A DNA stretch of 64,000 nt from the NCBI GenBank assembly GCA_024692235.1, contig JAILMW010000033.1, positions 1-64,000 of the forward strand, given 5' to 3'. Each line of letters opens with the position of its first letter. The first letter of the stretch is position 1. The stretch is from Saccharofermentans sp. Its GTDB lineage: Bacteria; Bacillota; Clostridia; Saccharofermentanales; Saccharofermentanaceae. The position numbers and the translations under genes were made by a program. Positions 1-9,141 of the stretch are shown here, piece by piece. The notes beneath the pieces are model-generated. The model had not been told where the DNA came from. It saw only the letters and a list, made by a program, of their open reading frames with translations, and ran no database searches.

Positions 1-2
1 TC

Positions 3-383
3 CAATACGTCTACGAGACCGGCTGCACGGACACCGACGGCGCGCTGCTGGATGCCGTCCACCGGCACTTCGGCTTCGGTGCGGATAAGACCATCCTGGA
101 GGCCCTGGAATGCTGGAGCCAGGCGATCCGGGCGCTGCCGCCCTCCGGCGAGGAGCAGACGGGTGCCTTCCGGGTGGGGCCCTCCTTCCCGTTCAGCGTT
201 GAAGGGCGCTATATGCCCCAGATGGACCCGTCGTCAAAGGGATACTTCATGACTTCCGAATATCGCCCCTTCAACGGCAACCATCAGGCCTCCACCGCTC
301 TGTCCGGTGTCCGGCTGCCGATGGAGAAGGCTCGACTGGATGAGATGGAACCAGGACGGCGACTACATGAAGTCAGAGCTTGA
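3..383 (+). CDS. GC-rich partial ORF of foreign or chimeric origin
   Basis: An open frame runs from the window edge to a stop at 381-383. Codons up to about 340 are strongly G/C-ended, unlike every other gene here, and the peptide (motifs such as GAFRVGPSFPF and YFMTSEYRPFNG) is protein-like. I do not recognise its family; a carbohydrate-active enzyme is only a guess. From about 343 the DNA instead encodes, in another frame, the middle of a ChvE-like binding protein, so the last dozen codons of this frame are accidental. The simplest reading is that a piece of another genome was joined to this contig, or that an old recombination took place. Confidence 0.45.
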   Translation, partial: QYVYETGCTDTDGALLDAVHRHFGFGADKTILEALECWSQAIRALPPSGEEQTGAFRVGPSFPFSVEGRYMPQMDPSSKGYFMTSEYRPFNGNHQASTALSGVRLPMEKARLDEMEPGRRLHEVRA

Positions 384-1278
384 AGCTGCAGGATATGATG
401 TAGATCTTCAGTATGCTGCTAACGATGCAGGTACGCAGCTTTCACAGGTTGAGAACATGATCAACTCCGGTTGTGACGTACTCGTTATCGCTGCTATCGA
501 GGGTTCTTCCCTCGGTGAAGCCCTCGACATGGCTGAGTCAAAGAACATTCCCGTAATCGCTTATGACCGTCTCCTCATGGAGTCCGATACAGTAGATTAC
601 TATGCAACATTCGACAACTACATGGTTGGTACTATCCAGGGTAACTTCATCAAGGATCAGCTCGATCTTGATAATGCAGCAGGTCCCTTCAACCTTGAGA
701 TCACAGCCGGTGACCCCGGTGACAACAACGCTCTCTTCTTCTATCAGGGTGCTATGGATGTTCTTAATCCTTACATCGAAGAAGGTAAGCTTAATGTAGT
801 ATCCGGTCAGACAGAGTTCTCCGACGTTGCTACAGTTCAGTGGAAGACAGAGACATCTCAGTCCAGAGCCGAGACTATCCTTTCTTCTTACTATGCTGAC
901 GGTACAAACGTAGACGTATGGCTTTGCTCCAACGACTCCACAGCTCTCGGCGTAGAGAACGCTCTTGCTTCTAACTACACAGGTACATATCCCATCATCA
1001 CAGGTCAGGACTGTGATATCGCTAACGTTAAGAACATGCTTGAAGGCAAGCAGGCTATGTCCGTATTCAAGGATACACGTACACTTGCTAAGCAGGTTGT
1101 TAAGATGGTTGGTCAGATCATCAACAATGAGACTGTAGACGTTAACGATACAGAGACTTATGACAACGGTAAGAAGGTTGTTCCTTCATACCTCTGTGAG
1201 CCCGTATTTGCTGATATCGACAATTATCAGACGATCCTTATCGAATCAGGCTACTACGCAGAAGCAGATCTTTCATAA
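307..1278 (+). CDS. chvE: ChvE-like sugar-binding protein of ABC transporter, 5' end missing
   Basis: Substrate-binding component of a multiple-monosaccharide ABC importer, normally a lipoprotein on the outer face of the membrane. The frame shows the type 1 periplasmic binding fold: an early RWNQDGDYMKSELEAAGY segment, then NMINSGCDVLVIAAIEGSS, the sugar-pocket region AYDRLL, and a C-terminal ITGQDCDIANVKNMLEGKQAM stretch split here by family knowledge into two lobes. Family-like sequence begins only near base 343. The first dozen codons of the open frame come from the GC-rich DNA upstream, so signal peptide, lipobox and roughly the first 60-70 residues are absent. The genes downstream encode the matching ATPase and permeases, which supports the assignment. 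Truncation is probably an assembly effect. Confidence 0.8.
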   Translation: MSGCRWRRLDWMRWNQDGDYMKSELEAAGYDVDLQYAANDAGTQLSQVENMINSGCDVLVIAAIEGSSLGEALDMAESKNIPVIAYDRLLMESDTVDYYATFDNYMVGTIQGNFIKDQLDLDNAAGPFNLEITAGDPGDNNALFFYQGAMDVLNPYIEEGKLNVVSGQTEFSDVATVQWKTETSQSRAETILSSYYADGTNVDVWLCSNDSTALGVENALASNYTGTYPIITGQDCDIANVKNMLEGKQAMSVFKDTRTLAKQVVKMVGQIINNETVDVNDTETYDNGKKVVPSYLCEPVFADIDNYQTILIESGYYAEADLS

Positions 1279-1295
1279 TTCATAATACAACCCTT

Positions 1296-1327
1296 AGGCA
1301 GGCGGGTGTATGCCCGCCTGCTTTTTT
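1296..1327 (+). terminator. Intrinsic terminator between binding protein and ATPase genes
   Basis: A nine-base-pair GC-rich stem (1298-1306 with 1313-1321) with a six-base loop is followed by six T. It lies inside the transport operon, so it probably lowers expression of the ATPase and permeases relative to the binding protein, a common arrangement for sugar ABC importers. Confidence 0.85.
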
Positions 1328-1372
1328 AAGGGATGTTATCAAAGTAAATGTACTTAGATAAAGAGGTGTACA

Positions 1373-2911
1373 ATGGCAAAAGTTTTGCTTGAAATGAAAA
1401 ACATAACCAAAACTTTTCCGGGCGTAAAAGCACTCGACAACGTCAACTTACAGGTTGAAGAAGGAGAGATCCATGCACTTGTCGGTGAAAATGGTGCCGG
1501 TAAGTCTACGCTTATGAACGTACTAAGCGGTGTCTATCCGTTCGGTACATACGAAGGCGACATTATTTACAATGGTAAAGTTTGTGAGTTCCACAACATC
1601 AAGGATTCCGAAAAGCAGGGAATCGTAATCATTCATCAGGAGCTCGCCCTGATCCCCTACATGACAATTGGCGAGAACATGTTCCTCGGAAATGAGCGAG
1701 GAAAGAAATGGAACATCGACTGGAATAAGACATATTCAGAGGCTGATAAATATCTTAAGATGGTAGGCCTCTCAGATTCTTCGAAGACTCTTATTAAAGA
1801 TATAGGTACAGGTAAGCAGCAGCTGGTCGAGATAGCAAAGGCACTCGCAAAGAATGCCAAGCTCCTTATCCTCGACGAGCCGACATCATCTCTTAATGAG
1901 ACTGATTCGAGAGCTCTTTTGGATCTTATGAAAGAGTTCAAGAAGCAGGGCATGACGATGATCATCATCACTCATAAGCTGAACGAGGTTTCATATGTAG
2001 CTGATAAGATCACTGTCGTAAGAGACGGATCCACCATCGAGACGCTGGACTGCAAGACTGAGCAGATCTCCGAGGATCGTATAATCAAGGGCATGGTTAA
2101 CCGTGACCTTACAGACCGTTTCCCGAAGCGTCATGATCAGAAGATAGGAGATACCTTGCTCGAGGTCAAGGACTGGACCGTATACCATCCCGAGTTCGCT
2201 GAGAGAAAGGTCGTAGATAAAGTATCGATCAACGTTAAGCGAGGAGAAGTAGTCGGTATCTACGGACTTATGGGTGCCGGCCGTACGGAGCTTGCCATGA
2301 GTATCTTCGGAAGATCTTATGGTATCGGTATCTCAGGTACTCTTAAGCTCGGCGGTAAGGAAGTTGTACTTAAGAGTCCCAAGCAGGCTATCGAACATAA
2401 GCTTGCATATGTTACCGAGGATCGTAAGGGTAACGGACTTGTACTTACCAACTCCATCAAGCACAATACTTCACTTGCAAATCTCAAGGGATTAAGTAAA
2501 CATCTTGTTATCGATAAGGATAAGGAATATGAGGTCGCTGCAGACTATGCAAGCAAGCTCAAGACCAAGACTCCTTCGGTAGAACAGCTGGTAGGTAATC
2601 TCTCCGGTGGTAACCAGCAGAAGGTGCTTCTTGCCAAGTGGATGTTCGCCGATCCTGATGTTCTTATCCTTGATGAGCCTACAAGAGGTATCGACGTAGG
2701 TGCCAAGTATGAGATCTACTGCATCATCAATGATCTCGTAGCAGCAGGTAAGTCGGTCATCATGATCTCCTCGGAGCTTCCCGAGGTCATCGGTATGAGT
2801 GACAGGATATATGTCATGAATGAAGCAAAGATAGTAGGAGAGATCAAAGCCTCCGAAGCAACACAGGAAAATATTATGGCTTTCATAGTTAAGTCAGGGA
2901 AGGAGGGCTAA
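1373..2911 (+). CDS. mmsA: Multiple monosaccharide ABC transporter ATP-binding protein
   Basis: Cytoplasmic ATPase of the sugar importer (MmsA, also called GguA), 512 residues, with two fused ABC domains as in the ribose/xylose/galactose class. The first domain has Walker [10 protein letters not shown] at residues 38-46 and Walker [14 protein letters not shown]. The second has the degenerate P-loop GLMGAGRTE typical of this class, signature LSGGNQQKV and Walker [14 protein letters not shown]. The start follows an AAGAGGTG ribosome binding site. The first permease starts two bases after its stop, so translation is probably coupled. Confidence 0.93.
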   Translation: MAKVLLEMKNITKTFPGVKALDNVNLQVEEGEIHALVGENGAGKSTLMNVLSGVYPFGTYEGDIIYNGKVCEFHNIKDSEKQGIVIIHQELALIPYMTIGENMFLGNERGKKWNIDWNKTYSEADKYLKMVGLSDSSKTLIKDIGTGKQQLVEIAKALAKNAKLLILDEPTSSLNETDSRALLDLMKEFKKQGMTMIIITHKLNEVSYVADKITVVRDGSTIETLDCKTEQISEDRIIKGMVNRDLTDRFPKRHDQKIGDTLLEVKDWTVYHPEFAERKVVDKVSINVKRGEVVGIYGLMGAGRTELAMSIFGRSYGIGISGTLKLGGKEVVLKSPKQAIEHKLAYVTEDRKGNGLVLTNSIKHNTSLANLKGLSKHLVIDKDKEYEVAADYASKLKTKTPSVEQLVGNLSGGNQQKVLLAKWMFADPDVLILDEPTRGIDVGAKYEIYCIINDLVAAGKSVIMISSELPEVIGMSDRIYVMNEAKIVGEIKASEATQENIMAFIVKSGKEG

Positions 2912-2913
2912 GC

Positions 2914-4110
2914 ATGTCGAGTGATAAAGTATTTGCATTCTTTAAGAAGTATATGATGCTTATAGCACTTGTTGCGGTAGTCATCTTCTTCAATATCTCA
3001 ACAGACGGAAGAGCATTATATGCTCAGAACATCACGAACCTTATAGCACAGAATGCTTACGTATTCGTGCTTGCAACAGGTATGCTCCTTTGTATCCTTA
3101 CAGGCGGTAACATCGACCTTGCCGTAGGATCGGTAGTCTGCTTTGCAGGCGGTGTGGGAGCCATCATCATGGATAAGAATATCCCCTGGCCGGTAGCAGT
3201 TGTCGTAATGCTCGTTATGGGTCTTCTTATCGGTATGTGGCAGGGATTCTGGATCGCATTCGTAAAGGTTCCTCCCTTTATCGCCACCCTCGCGGGTATG
3301 CTGGCATTCAGAGGTCTGTCTAATGTCGTAATGAAGGGTTTTGCATATTCCGTAACCGATACAACATACTTGAATGTCTTTGGCGGCGGTGCAGATTGTT
3401 ATATCCCCGATTTCCTCGCAGGCGTAGGTCCTGCTTCATCTCTTAACAAGTTCTGTCTTGTTACCGGAATCGCCGCAGCTATTGCCGTCGTCATATACAC
3501 TATCTTCCATCGTATATATCTTCGTAAGAACGGCTATAAGCTTGATTCTCTTTTGTATGAGATAGTAAAGACTGTTATCATCTGCGCGGCAATCGTATGG
3601 CTTTTCTATAAGCTTTCCGCTTACAAGGGTATCCCTACGGCTCTTATCTGGATCGCTTTTGTCCTCGGCCTCTTTGCTTATATAACAACAAAGACAACTC
3701 TCGGCCGTAACCTCTACGCAGTAGGCGGTAACGAGAAGGCTACAAGGCTTTCCGGTATCAACACAAAGATGGTAATGTTCAAGGCTTATACTCTTATGGG
3801 TCTTCTTGCAGGATTCGCAGGAGTACTTAACACAGCAAGATTCGTAGGTGCTCAGCCTACATACGGAACAGGTTATGAGATGGATGCCATCGCAGCCTGC
3901 TTCATCGGCGGCGCATCCGCATACGGCGGAACCGGTTCCATCGGCGGTGTTATCATCGGAGCTCTCATGATGGGTGTCATCAACCAGGGCATGGATATCA
4001 TGGGTACAAGTTCTAACTATAAACTTATCGTAAAGGGCCTGGTATTGATGTTTGCAGTTTTCTTCGATGTGGTCATGAAGATGCGTAAGAAGGGAGGTGC
4101 TAAGGCATGA
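2914..4110 (+). CDS. mmsB: Multiple monosaccharide ABC transporter permease 1
   Basis: Integral membrane permease of the MmsB/GguB branch (BPD_transp_2 fold), 398 residues. Hydrophobic segments are spread over the whole length. Family hallmarks include LTGGNIDLAVGSVVCF near residue 65, IATLAGMLAFRG, TTLGRNLYAVGGNEKATRLSGI (the cytoplasmic loop that contacts the ATPase) and ASAYGGTGSIGGVIIGALMMG. The start is two bases after mmsA, and its last four bases overlap the start of a second permease. The two permeases may form a heterodimer; MmsB is usually encoded once. Confidence 0.9.
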   Translation: MSSDKVFAFFKKYMMLIALVAVVIFFNISTDGRALYAQNITNLIAQNAYVFVLATGMLLCILTGGNIDLAVGSVVCFAGGVGAIIMDKNIPWPVAVVVMLVMGLLIGMWQGFWIAFVKVPPFIATLAGMLAFRGLSNVVMKGFAYSVTDTTYLNVFGGGADCYIPDFLAGVGPASSLNKFCLVTGIAAAIAVVIYTIFHRIYLRKNGYKLDSLLYEIVKTVIICAAIVWLFYKLSAYKGIPTALIWIAFVLGLFAYITTKTTLGRNLYAVGGNEKATRLSGINTKMVMFKAYTLMGLLAGFAGVLNTARFVGAQPTYGTGYEMDAIAACFIGGASAYGGTGSIGGVIIGALMMGVINQGMDIMGTSSNYKLIVKGLVLMFAVFFDVVMKMRKKGGAKA

Positions 4111-5279
4111 ACAATTACAGCTTAAAGAGTGTTCTCAAGAAGAACACGATGCTCATTGTTATGTTCATCGTATATATCTTCTTCGCAGTAATGACTCGCG
4201 GAAATATCTTCTATGCAGCTCAGTTCACTGCTCTTATCACACAGAATGCATATGTATTCGTTCTCGGAACAGGTATGCTCATGTGTATGCTTACAGGTGG
4301 TAACATCGATCTGTCAGTCGGTTCATTTGTCTGCTTCATAGGCGCTATGGCCGGTGTAGTATCCGTTATTCACCAGGTCAATACTCCTCTGGCACTTGCT
4401 ATCGTATTAGGTATCGGTATCATCTACGGTGTGATCTTGGGTTATCTTATAGCATTCCTTAATATCCCTCCGTGGATCGCAACTCTTGCAGGTTATCTTG
4501 CATTCAGAGGTGCAGGTACCGAGATCCTTACTAAGGTATCCACAACCAGTGCTATCTCCAACTTCCCCGAGCCTCTTCTTAAGATCTTCTCGGGCACGGT
4601 CCTTCCTACACCCGGTGCATTCAACATTCCCTGTATCGTAGCAGGCGGTGTAGCAATAGTCGCTGTAGTATTCATGAACTTTAAGTCCAGAGAGAATAAG
4701 TTCAAGAAGGGTTACGAAGCTGAACCTATGACTTATGTCATAGCTAAGAGTATCCTAGAGGCTGCTATCATCGGACTTCTTGCTATCAAGTTCGCTCAGG
4801 ACGGCGGTATCCCCGTAGTTCTCGTATGGGTCATCGCTATCATGATCATCTACAACTTCGTATGTGAGAAGACCGTTATCGGACGTCACTTCATGACTGT
4901 CGGCGGTAATGCAGAGACAGCTCGTCTTTCCGGTATCAATAACAAGATCGTTATGTTCGGTGCATACCTTAACATGTCAGTACTTACGGTAATCGCTTCT
5001 CTTATGGTTACTGCAAGATACAAGGCAGCTAACTCCTTCGCAGGTACTAACTTCGAGATGGATGCCATCTCCGCTTGTATCGTCGGCGGTGTATCCGCAT
5101 ACGGCGGAGCAGGTACTGTTGCAGGTATGGCCATCGGTGCTACGCTTATCGGTATCATCAACCTCGGAATGTCACTTATGGGTATCGACCAGAACTGGCA
5201 GAAGGTCGTCAAGGGCGGCGTTCTCCTTGCAGCTGTTGTATTCGATATCTGGACAAAGAAGAACAGCGGAAAGAAATAA
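4107..5279 (+). CDS. mmsB: Multiple monosaccharide ABC transporter permease 2 (tandem paralogue)
   Basis: A second MmsB-like permease, 390 residues, starting in an ATGA overlap with permease 1. It repeats the same landmarks: LTGGNIDLSVGSFVCF, IATLAGYLAFRG, TVIGRHFMTVGGNAETARLSGI and SAYGGAGTVAGMAIGATLIG. It is clearly diverged from permease 1 across the central loop, so this is not a recent duplication. The conserved ATPase-contact loop suggests it is functional. The two likely form a mixed dimer with one MmsA, or alternate by substrate; the sequence cannot decide. Confidence 0.88.
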   Translation: MNNYSLKSVLKKNTMLIVMFIVYIFFAVMTRGNIFYAAQFTALITQNAYVFVLGTGMLMCMLTGGNIDLSVGSFVCFIGAMAGVVSVIHQVNTPLALAIVLGIGIIYGVILGYLIAFLNIPPWIATLAGYLAFRGAGTEILTKVSTTSAISNFPEPLLKIFSGTVLPTPGAFNIPCIVAGGVAIVAVVFMNFKSRENKFKKGYEAEPMTYVIAKSILEAAIIGLLAIKFAQDGGIPVVLVWVIAIMIIYNFVCEKTVIGRHFMTVGGNAETARLSGINNKIVMFGAYLNMSVLTVIASLMVTARYKAANSFAGTNFEMDAISACIVGGVSAYGGAGTVAGMAIGATLIGIINLGMSLMGIDQNWQKVVKGGVLLAAVVFDIWTKKNSGKK

Positions 5280-5305
5280 GAGTTTTTCCATCCATAACCT
5301 TAAAG

Positions 5306-5339
5306 AGCCACGCGACATTCCCGCCCCGCGTGGCTTTTT
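5306..5339 (+). terminator. Terminator of sugar transport operon
   Basis: Nine-base-pair stem AGCCACGCG (5306-5314) with CGCGTGGCT (5327-5335) followed by a T run. It closes the transporter operon. Confidence 0.85.
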
Positions 5340-5415
5340 CATGTTTGTAAAAGACGTATAGAGACCGTTGTGCTATACTCTATCCGAATTTAGCAGTAGG
5401 GAAGGATATTTGAAG

Positions 5416-6915
5416 ATGAAGAATAATATACGAAAGGCAACCTCAGTCTTATTAAGCGTAGTTATGCTCTCTTGTACATGCTCCTGTGCGGGTAAGACAA
5501 AGGATCGCGTTGTCTCTTCAGTGGAATCTTTTGCTGATCTGGTAATAAGCCGTAAATATGACGAGCTCGAGGCGCTTAGTACCGAAGGTGATGAAGACTT
5601 GAAGAATATGATGTATCTGACATCCGAGTCGTCCGACTTAAATGAACAGGCACGAGTCGTCATCATGGATACGATGAAGTATGAGATAGACGAAGACAGC
5701 TTTGAAGGCGGCGCGATGTATCGTCAGAACAGCATAGATGTGACCTTCGAATATGTGGATTTTGAGAAGCTTACCAATCCGGACTTCTATGCGAATATAG
5801 ATGAATTCAAGGAAGATGTACAGGGGTGTACCGATACGGTAAAGAAGACGGTCACTCTCGTGTTCGTGTCAGACGATGACGGATATCTCTGTGATAATCT
5901 CGGGGACCTTACGAGCGTCTTCCTTCCCATATACAGAGCGGAGTTCAACTTTCCTGATACATTTGCTTCTTATATCGGAGGCATAAGCTTCACCGGTGAA
6001 GGATATGATGAAGCGACGAATACGTATACTGACGTAAGCACTATAGAATGTGTCTTAGACATAACCGGCGACGGAACGCTCATGGATTGGGATTACGGCT
6101 ACAGGGTAAACAGGGACGGAGAGCAGGTCTTCAATTACAGCGATAATTATTCTCATTGTCCGTCTGTGATAAGTGCTGATCACGATGCTTACATTGATGA
6201 GGATCTGCCTGAAGGATCCCTTCTTCCTGACGGAGAATATGAATTTGTATTCTATGACGAGAACGGCATTACCTTTGCAACTGCGACTACTACCGTGACA
6301 CATACTGCCACTCCGTCGCCTACGCCGACCCCTGTCGCTACTCCCACACCGGTACCCGAGAATGATATGGAGCTTGGCGTATTCTTCTGTCCGGAAGGCG
6401 ACAGTGTCGTCCTGCCGGGGACTGACATCGTATACACTTTACCTGAAGGCAGCGGCCTGCAGTTCAGGGATATTGATTATGCCTGGCTTCCGAGTACTGT
6501 ATTAGATGGCAATCCGGATCACATGGTGGTATTTGCCGATGTAAATGAATTTACTATTGATGATGTCAGAGCTTACTATATCCCCGATGCGGGTGTGGAC
6601 TCTCCCGAGGCTGCTGAAGCTCTTCAGGGTTTTGTAGATCGGAATGCCTCTTATTATGATGAAGGTGAATATACAATCACTGAGACCACTGTCGACATGA
6701 ACGGCCGTACGTTCAGAGTCGTTTACTTCGAGAACCTTCAAGAGGGCATGGACGGATATGACCATGTATATGTGCTCGTTGGAAATGATGAAGTCAGCTA
6801 CGTTGTCGTCTTTTATGAAGACAATATGCAGGAACTTGAAGAAGATATAGGAGCATGGGCCGCTGAGAACTCAGGAGGCGGAGATTCCGTCAACCCGGGC
6901 GATCCTATCTTGTGA
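5416..6915 (+). CDS. Predicted lipoprotein of unknown function
   Basis: I do not recognise the family. The protein has 499 residues from the ATG at 5416, chosen because AAGGA lies at normal distance upstream; an ATG 48 bases earlier has no such site. Residues 1-25 form a lysine-containing N-region, a hydrophobic core and Cys-rich end (LSCTCSC), so it is probably lipid-anchored outside the membrane. The N-terminal 270 residues are acidic and Tyr-rich. A Thr/Pro linker (about 300-317) separates a C-terminal domain of about 170 residues that shows alternating beta-type hydrophobics. It stands alone behind a terminator. Confidence 0.8.
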   Translation: MKNNIRKATSVLLSVVMLSCTCSCAGKTKDRVVSSVESFADLVISRKYDELEALSTEGDEDLKNMMYLTSESSDLNEQARVVIMDTMKYEIDEDSFEGGAMYRQNSIDVTFEYVDFEKLTNPDFYANIDEFKEDVQGCTDTVKKTVTLVFVSDDDGYLCDNLGDLTSVFLPIYRAEFNFPDTFASYIGGISFTGEGYDEATNTYTDVSTIECVLDITGDGTLMDWDYGYRVNRDGEQVFNYSDNYSHCPSVISADHDAYIDEDLPEGSLLPDGEYEFVFYDENGITFATATTTVTHTATPSPTPTPVATPTPVPENDMELGVFFCPEGDSVVLPGTDIVYTLPEGSGLQFRDIDYAWLPSTVLDGNPDHMVVFADVNEFTIDDVRAYYIPDAGVDSPEAAEALQGFVDRNASYYDEGEYTITETTVDMNGRTFRVVYFENLQEGMDGYDHVYVLVGNDEVSYVVVFYEDNMQELEEDIGAWAAENSGGGDSVNPGDPIL

Positions 6916-7006
6916 TCAGAACACTTAAGCGGAAATGTAGAGTGTTATGTAGTACTTTTGCATTTCGTGAGGGAAGAAGCTTATATGTCAGACAGCTTCC
7001 CTGATA

Positions 7007-7219
7007 CTACTTATCGCTTTGATATTCCAGGATGTCTCCCGGCTGGCAGTTCAAGGTCTCACATATAGCTTCCAGAGTCGAGAACCTTATGGCGCTTATC
7101 TTGCCGTTCTTCATCTTGGAGAGGTTCACATTGGATATCCCGACCTTCTCCGCAAGTTCGTTAAGACTCATCTTGCGGTCGGCCATCACTCTGTCTAATC
7201 TTAAGATTATCTTTCCCAT
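7007..7219 (-). CDS. XRE (Cro/CI) family transcriptional regulator
   Basis: A 70-residue single-domain helix-turn-helix protein. The core MSLNELAEKVGISNVNLSKMKNG (in part) is the classical HTH, and TLEAICETLNCQPGDILEY is the typical last helix of the YozG/HTH_26 subgroup. It starts 15 bases downstream of a DUF2975 membrane protein gene, a frequent Bacillota pairing in which regulator and membrane protein form one transcription unit. It probably represses its own promoter at 7829-7881. Target genes beyond that are unknown. Confidence 0.9.
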   Translation of the reverse strand: MGKIILRLDRVMADRKMSLNELAEKVGISNVNLSKMKNGKISAIRFSTLEAICETLNCQPGDILEYQSDK

Positions 7220-7234
7220 AAGCTGTTCCTCGTA

Positions 7235-7795
7235 TCAGAGAGTCTCATCGCTCTGTATCTGCAAGACCCTTCCGTAATCCATTATCGTGTAGAAGACGTA
7301 AGTGAAGAATCCCATCATGATACCGTAGACGATGTCGGTAGAAATCCCTATTACGACGCTCGCGATCACGAGAAGTGTAGTAAGCCTGCTGATGACCTTG
7401 CCCGTAAAGGGATTATCCTGCTTCTCTATCGTGATGAATGTAGCTCTTATGGCGAAGAAGACTATGGTAAGTACGATGCAGGGGATGGTCTTTACTAATG
7501 TAAACAGACCGACAGACTTAGCAATGCTGTCAAAGAAAGTAGTCTCATCAAGTGCCATCTTTTCCATGAGTGCGGGATCATCGCCGTAATATTGCTGATT
7601 TACGGAAGGAATGTCGATAAAGCCGCTGTTCTTCAAGGTAGAAGATATAAGGCTTCCTGAGTTGAAGGCGAATATCGTAAGACCAAGAAGGATCACTGCT
7701 CCGACAGCGCAGATGACTCCCAATATGGTGCTGACGGTGCATACCGTACGGCAGCTCTTCTTGACCTTACTAAGCTTGATGTTCTCGTTTGTCAT
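7235..7795 (-). CDS. DUF2975 family membrane protein
   Basis: A 186-residue protein with four predicted membrane helices (near residues 20-45, 95-120, 135-155 and 160-180), typical of DUF2975. The start at 7795 is preferred over the upstream in-frame ATG at 7810 because GAGG lies nine bases before it. It is co-transcribed with the XRE regulator that follows. Function is unknown in this family; co-occurrence with the small regulator suggests a membrane-linked signalling or stress role. The unit is preceded by a very good sigma-A promoter with an inverted repeat. Confidence 0.85.
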   Translation of the reverse strand: MTNENIKLSKVKKSCRTVCTVSTILGVICAVGAVILLGLTIFAFNSGSLISSTLKNSGFIDIPSVNQQYYGDDPALMEKMALDETTFFDSIAKSVGLFTLVKTIPCIVLTIVFFAIRATFITIEKQDNPFTGKVISRLTTLLVIASVVIGISTDIVYGIMMGFFTYVFYTIMDYGRVLQIQSDETL

Positions 7796-7828
7796 TGTTC
7801 CATACCTCATTTCCGTATCTATGGCATC

Positions 7829-7881
7829 ATATTATCAACGAGATTAATCCTTGTCAACAATAAATTAACGATAAACGTTAA
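7829..7881 (-). promoter_or_regulatory. Promoter and operator of DUF2975-XRE unit
   Basis: On the minus strand TTGACA (7852-7857) and TAATAT (7829-7834) are separated by 17 bases. Just upstream of the -35 box is the inverted repeat TTAACG (7865-7870), five bases, CGTTAA (7876-7881), a plausible site for the XRE regulator encoded in the unit. Confidence 0.7.
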
Positions 7882-7938
7882 ATATCATTCGTATAACATT
7901 AAATAGAATGACGCGAGATTATATGTTAGAATATCCTC

Positions 7939-8631
7939 ATGAGTACAGGAGTTATCACAAAGGAACTGTTGTCCTTAAGAGACGACAAAGTAGCGGATTT
8001 TACTTCCAGGACCATCCCCAACATAGACAGGGAGAAGATCCTCGGCATCAAGACGCCCGAGCTCAAGGCTATTGCCAAGAAGTATCTCGGTTCGGATGAA
8101 GGAGATGAGTTTCTTAAGGAAGTTCCTCATAAGTATTTCGAAGAGGATCAGGTCCATGTCTTCATGTTATCCCTGATAAAGGATTTCGACAGATGTATAA
8201 GTGAGACGGAAAGATTTCTTCCCTTAATAGACAACTGGGCTACATGCGATCAGTTTAACCCCAAGGTCTTCGCCGGGCACAAGGACGAGATAAGGGAATA
8301 TGCGCTTAAGTGGATGAAGTCCGATAAGACATATGAAGTCAGGTTCGGTATCCTGAACCTCATGCGGTATTTTCTCAAAGAGGACTTTGATATAAACCTT
8401 GTAGGCAGGGTGGTAGAAGTAAAGTCTGAGGAGTATTATATCAACATGATGATCGCCTGGTATCTGGCAACGGCACTTGCCTACAGATACGACGACATCC
8501 TTCCGATATTAGCGGAGAAGAGACTGGATCCTTGGATACATAACAAGACTATCCGCAAGGCCTGCGAGAGTTTCCGCATAACACCGGAACAGAAGACAGA
8601 GTTAAAGTTATTGGTAATAAAGACAAAGTGA
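7939..8631 (+). CDS. DNA alkylation repair protein, AlkD-like
   Basis: A 230-residue all-helical HEAT-like repeat protein of the AlkC/AlkD superfamily, which removes alkylated bases as a DNA glycosylase. The diagnostic block is the N-terminal IGIKTPELKAIAKKY-type helix pair, DNWATCDQF (the conserved NWD-type region containing the catalytic aspartate of the family) and EVRFGILNLMRYF. There is no Shine-Dalgarno sequence: a -10-like TAGAAT (7927-7932) lies only six bases before the ATG, so the message may be leaderless. The PNPOx-like gene follows after 13 bases, so both are probably one unit. Confidence 0.85.
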   Translation: MSTGVITKELLSLRDDKVADFTSRTIPNIDREKILGIKTPELKAIAKKYLGSDEGDEFLKEVPHKYFEEDQVHVFMLSLIKDFDRCISETERFLPLIDNWATCDQFNPKVFAGHKDEIREYALKWMKSDKTYEVRFGILNLMRYFLKEDFDINLVGRVVEVKSEEYYINMMIAWYLATALAYRYDDILPILAEKRLDPWIHNKTIRKACESFRITPEQKTELKLLVIKTK

Positions 8632-8644
8632 GGTACATGAAACA

Positions 8645-9037
8645 ATGGAAAAGACAGCAGCATTTCTTAAGGAGGCAGGAACTTACTATCTTGCAACAAC
8701 AGACGGCGATCAGCCCAGAGTAAGACCTTTCGGCACAGTAAATATCTTCGACGGTAAGCTCTACATCCAGACAGGTAAGAGCAAGGATGTATCTAAGCAG
8801 CTTCACGCTAACCCCAAGGCAGAGATCTGTGCCTTCAAGGACGGCAGCTGGCTTAGAATAGCCTGCGAGCTTATAGAGGACGACAGGAGGGAAGCAAGAG
8901 AGTCTATGCTCAATGCTTACCCTCAGCTTCGCGCTATGTACAGCGAAGACGACGGCAATACCGAAGTATTCTACATAAAGAATGCTACGGCAACATTCAG
9001 TTCCTTTACTGCAGCACCTGAAGTAGAGACATTCTGA
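8645..9037 (+). CDS. Pyridoxamine 5'-phosphate oxidase-like flavin-binding protein
   Basis: A 130-residue split-barrel protein. The N-terminal pattern FLKEAGTYYLATTDGDQPRV followed by RPFG and the KLYIQTGKSKDVSKQL segment is the usual FMN-binding barrel seen in small PNPOx-family proteins of Clostridia. The members bind FMN, F420 or heme; the substrate cannot be told from the sequence. It follows the AlkD-like gene after 13 bases and ends before a clear terminator. Confidence 0.85.
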   Translation: MEKTAAFLKEAGTYYLATTDGDQPRVRPFGTVNIFDGKLYIQTGKSKDVSKQLHANPKAEICAFKDGSWLRIACELIEDDRREARESMLNAYPQLRAMYSEDDGNTEVFYIKNATATFSSFTAAPEVETF

Positions 9038-9063
9038 TCCCATAACATTGTTACAAAGTAAAT

Positions 9064-9104
9064 AAAGAGGCCGGGTTCCTGTTATGGAACACAGCCTCTT
9101 TTCT
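9064..9104 (+). terminator. Bipartite terminator after PNPOx-like gene
   Basis: Outer stem AAAGAGGC (9064-9071) with GCCTCTTT (9094-9101) and inner stem GTTCC (9075-9079) with GGAAC (9086-9090), followed by T residues. Reads as an intrinsic terminator and separates convergent genes. Confidence 0.8.
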
Positions 9105-9141
9105 TTGCCTCGAAATGCCTGTCTTATAAGGATAGTTTCCT

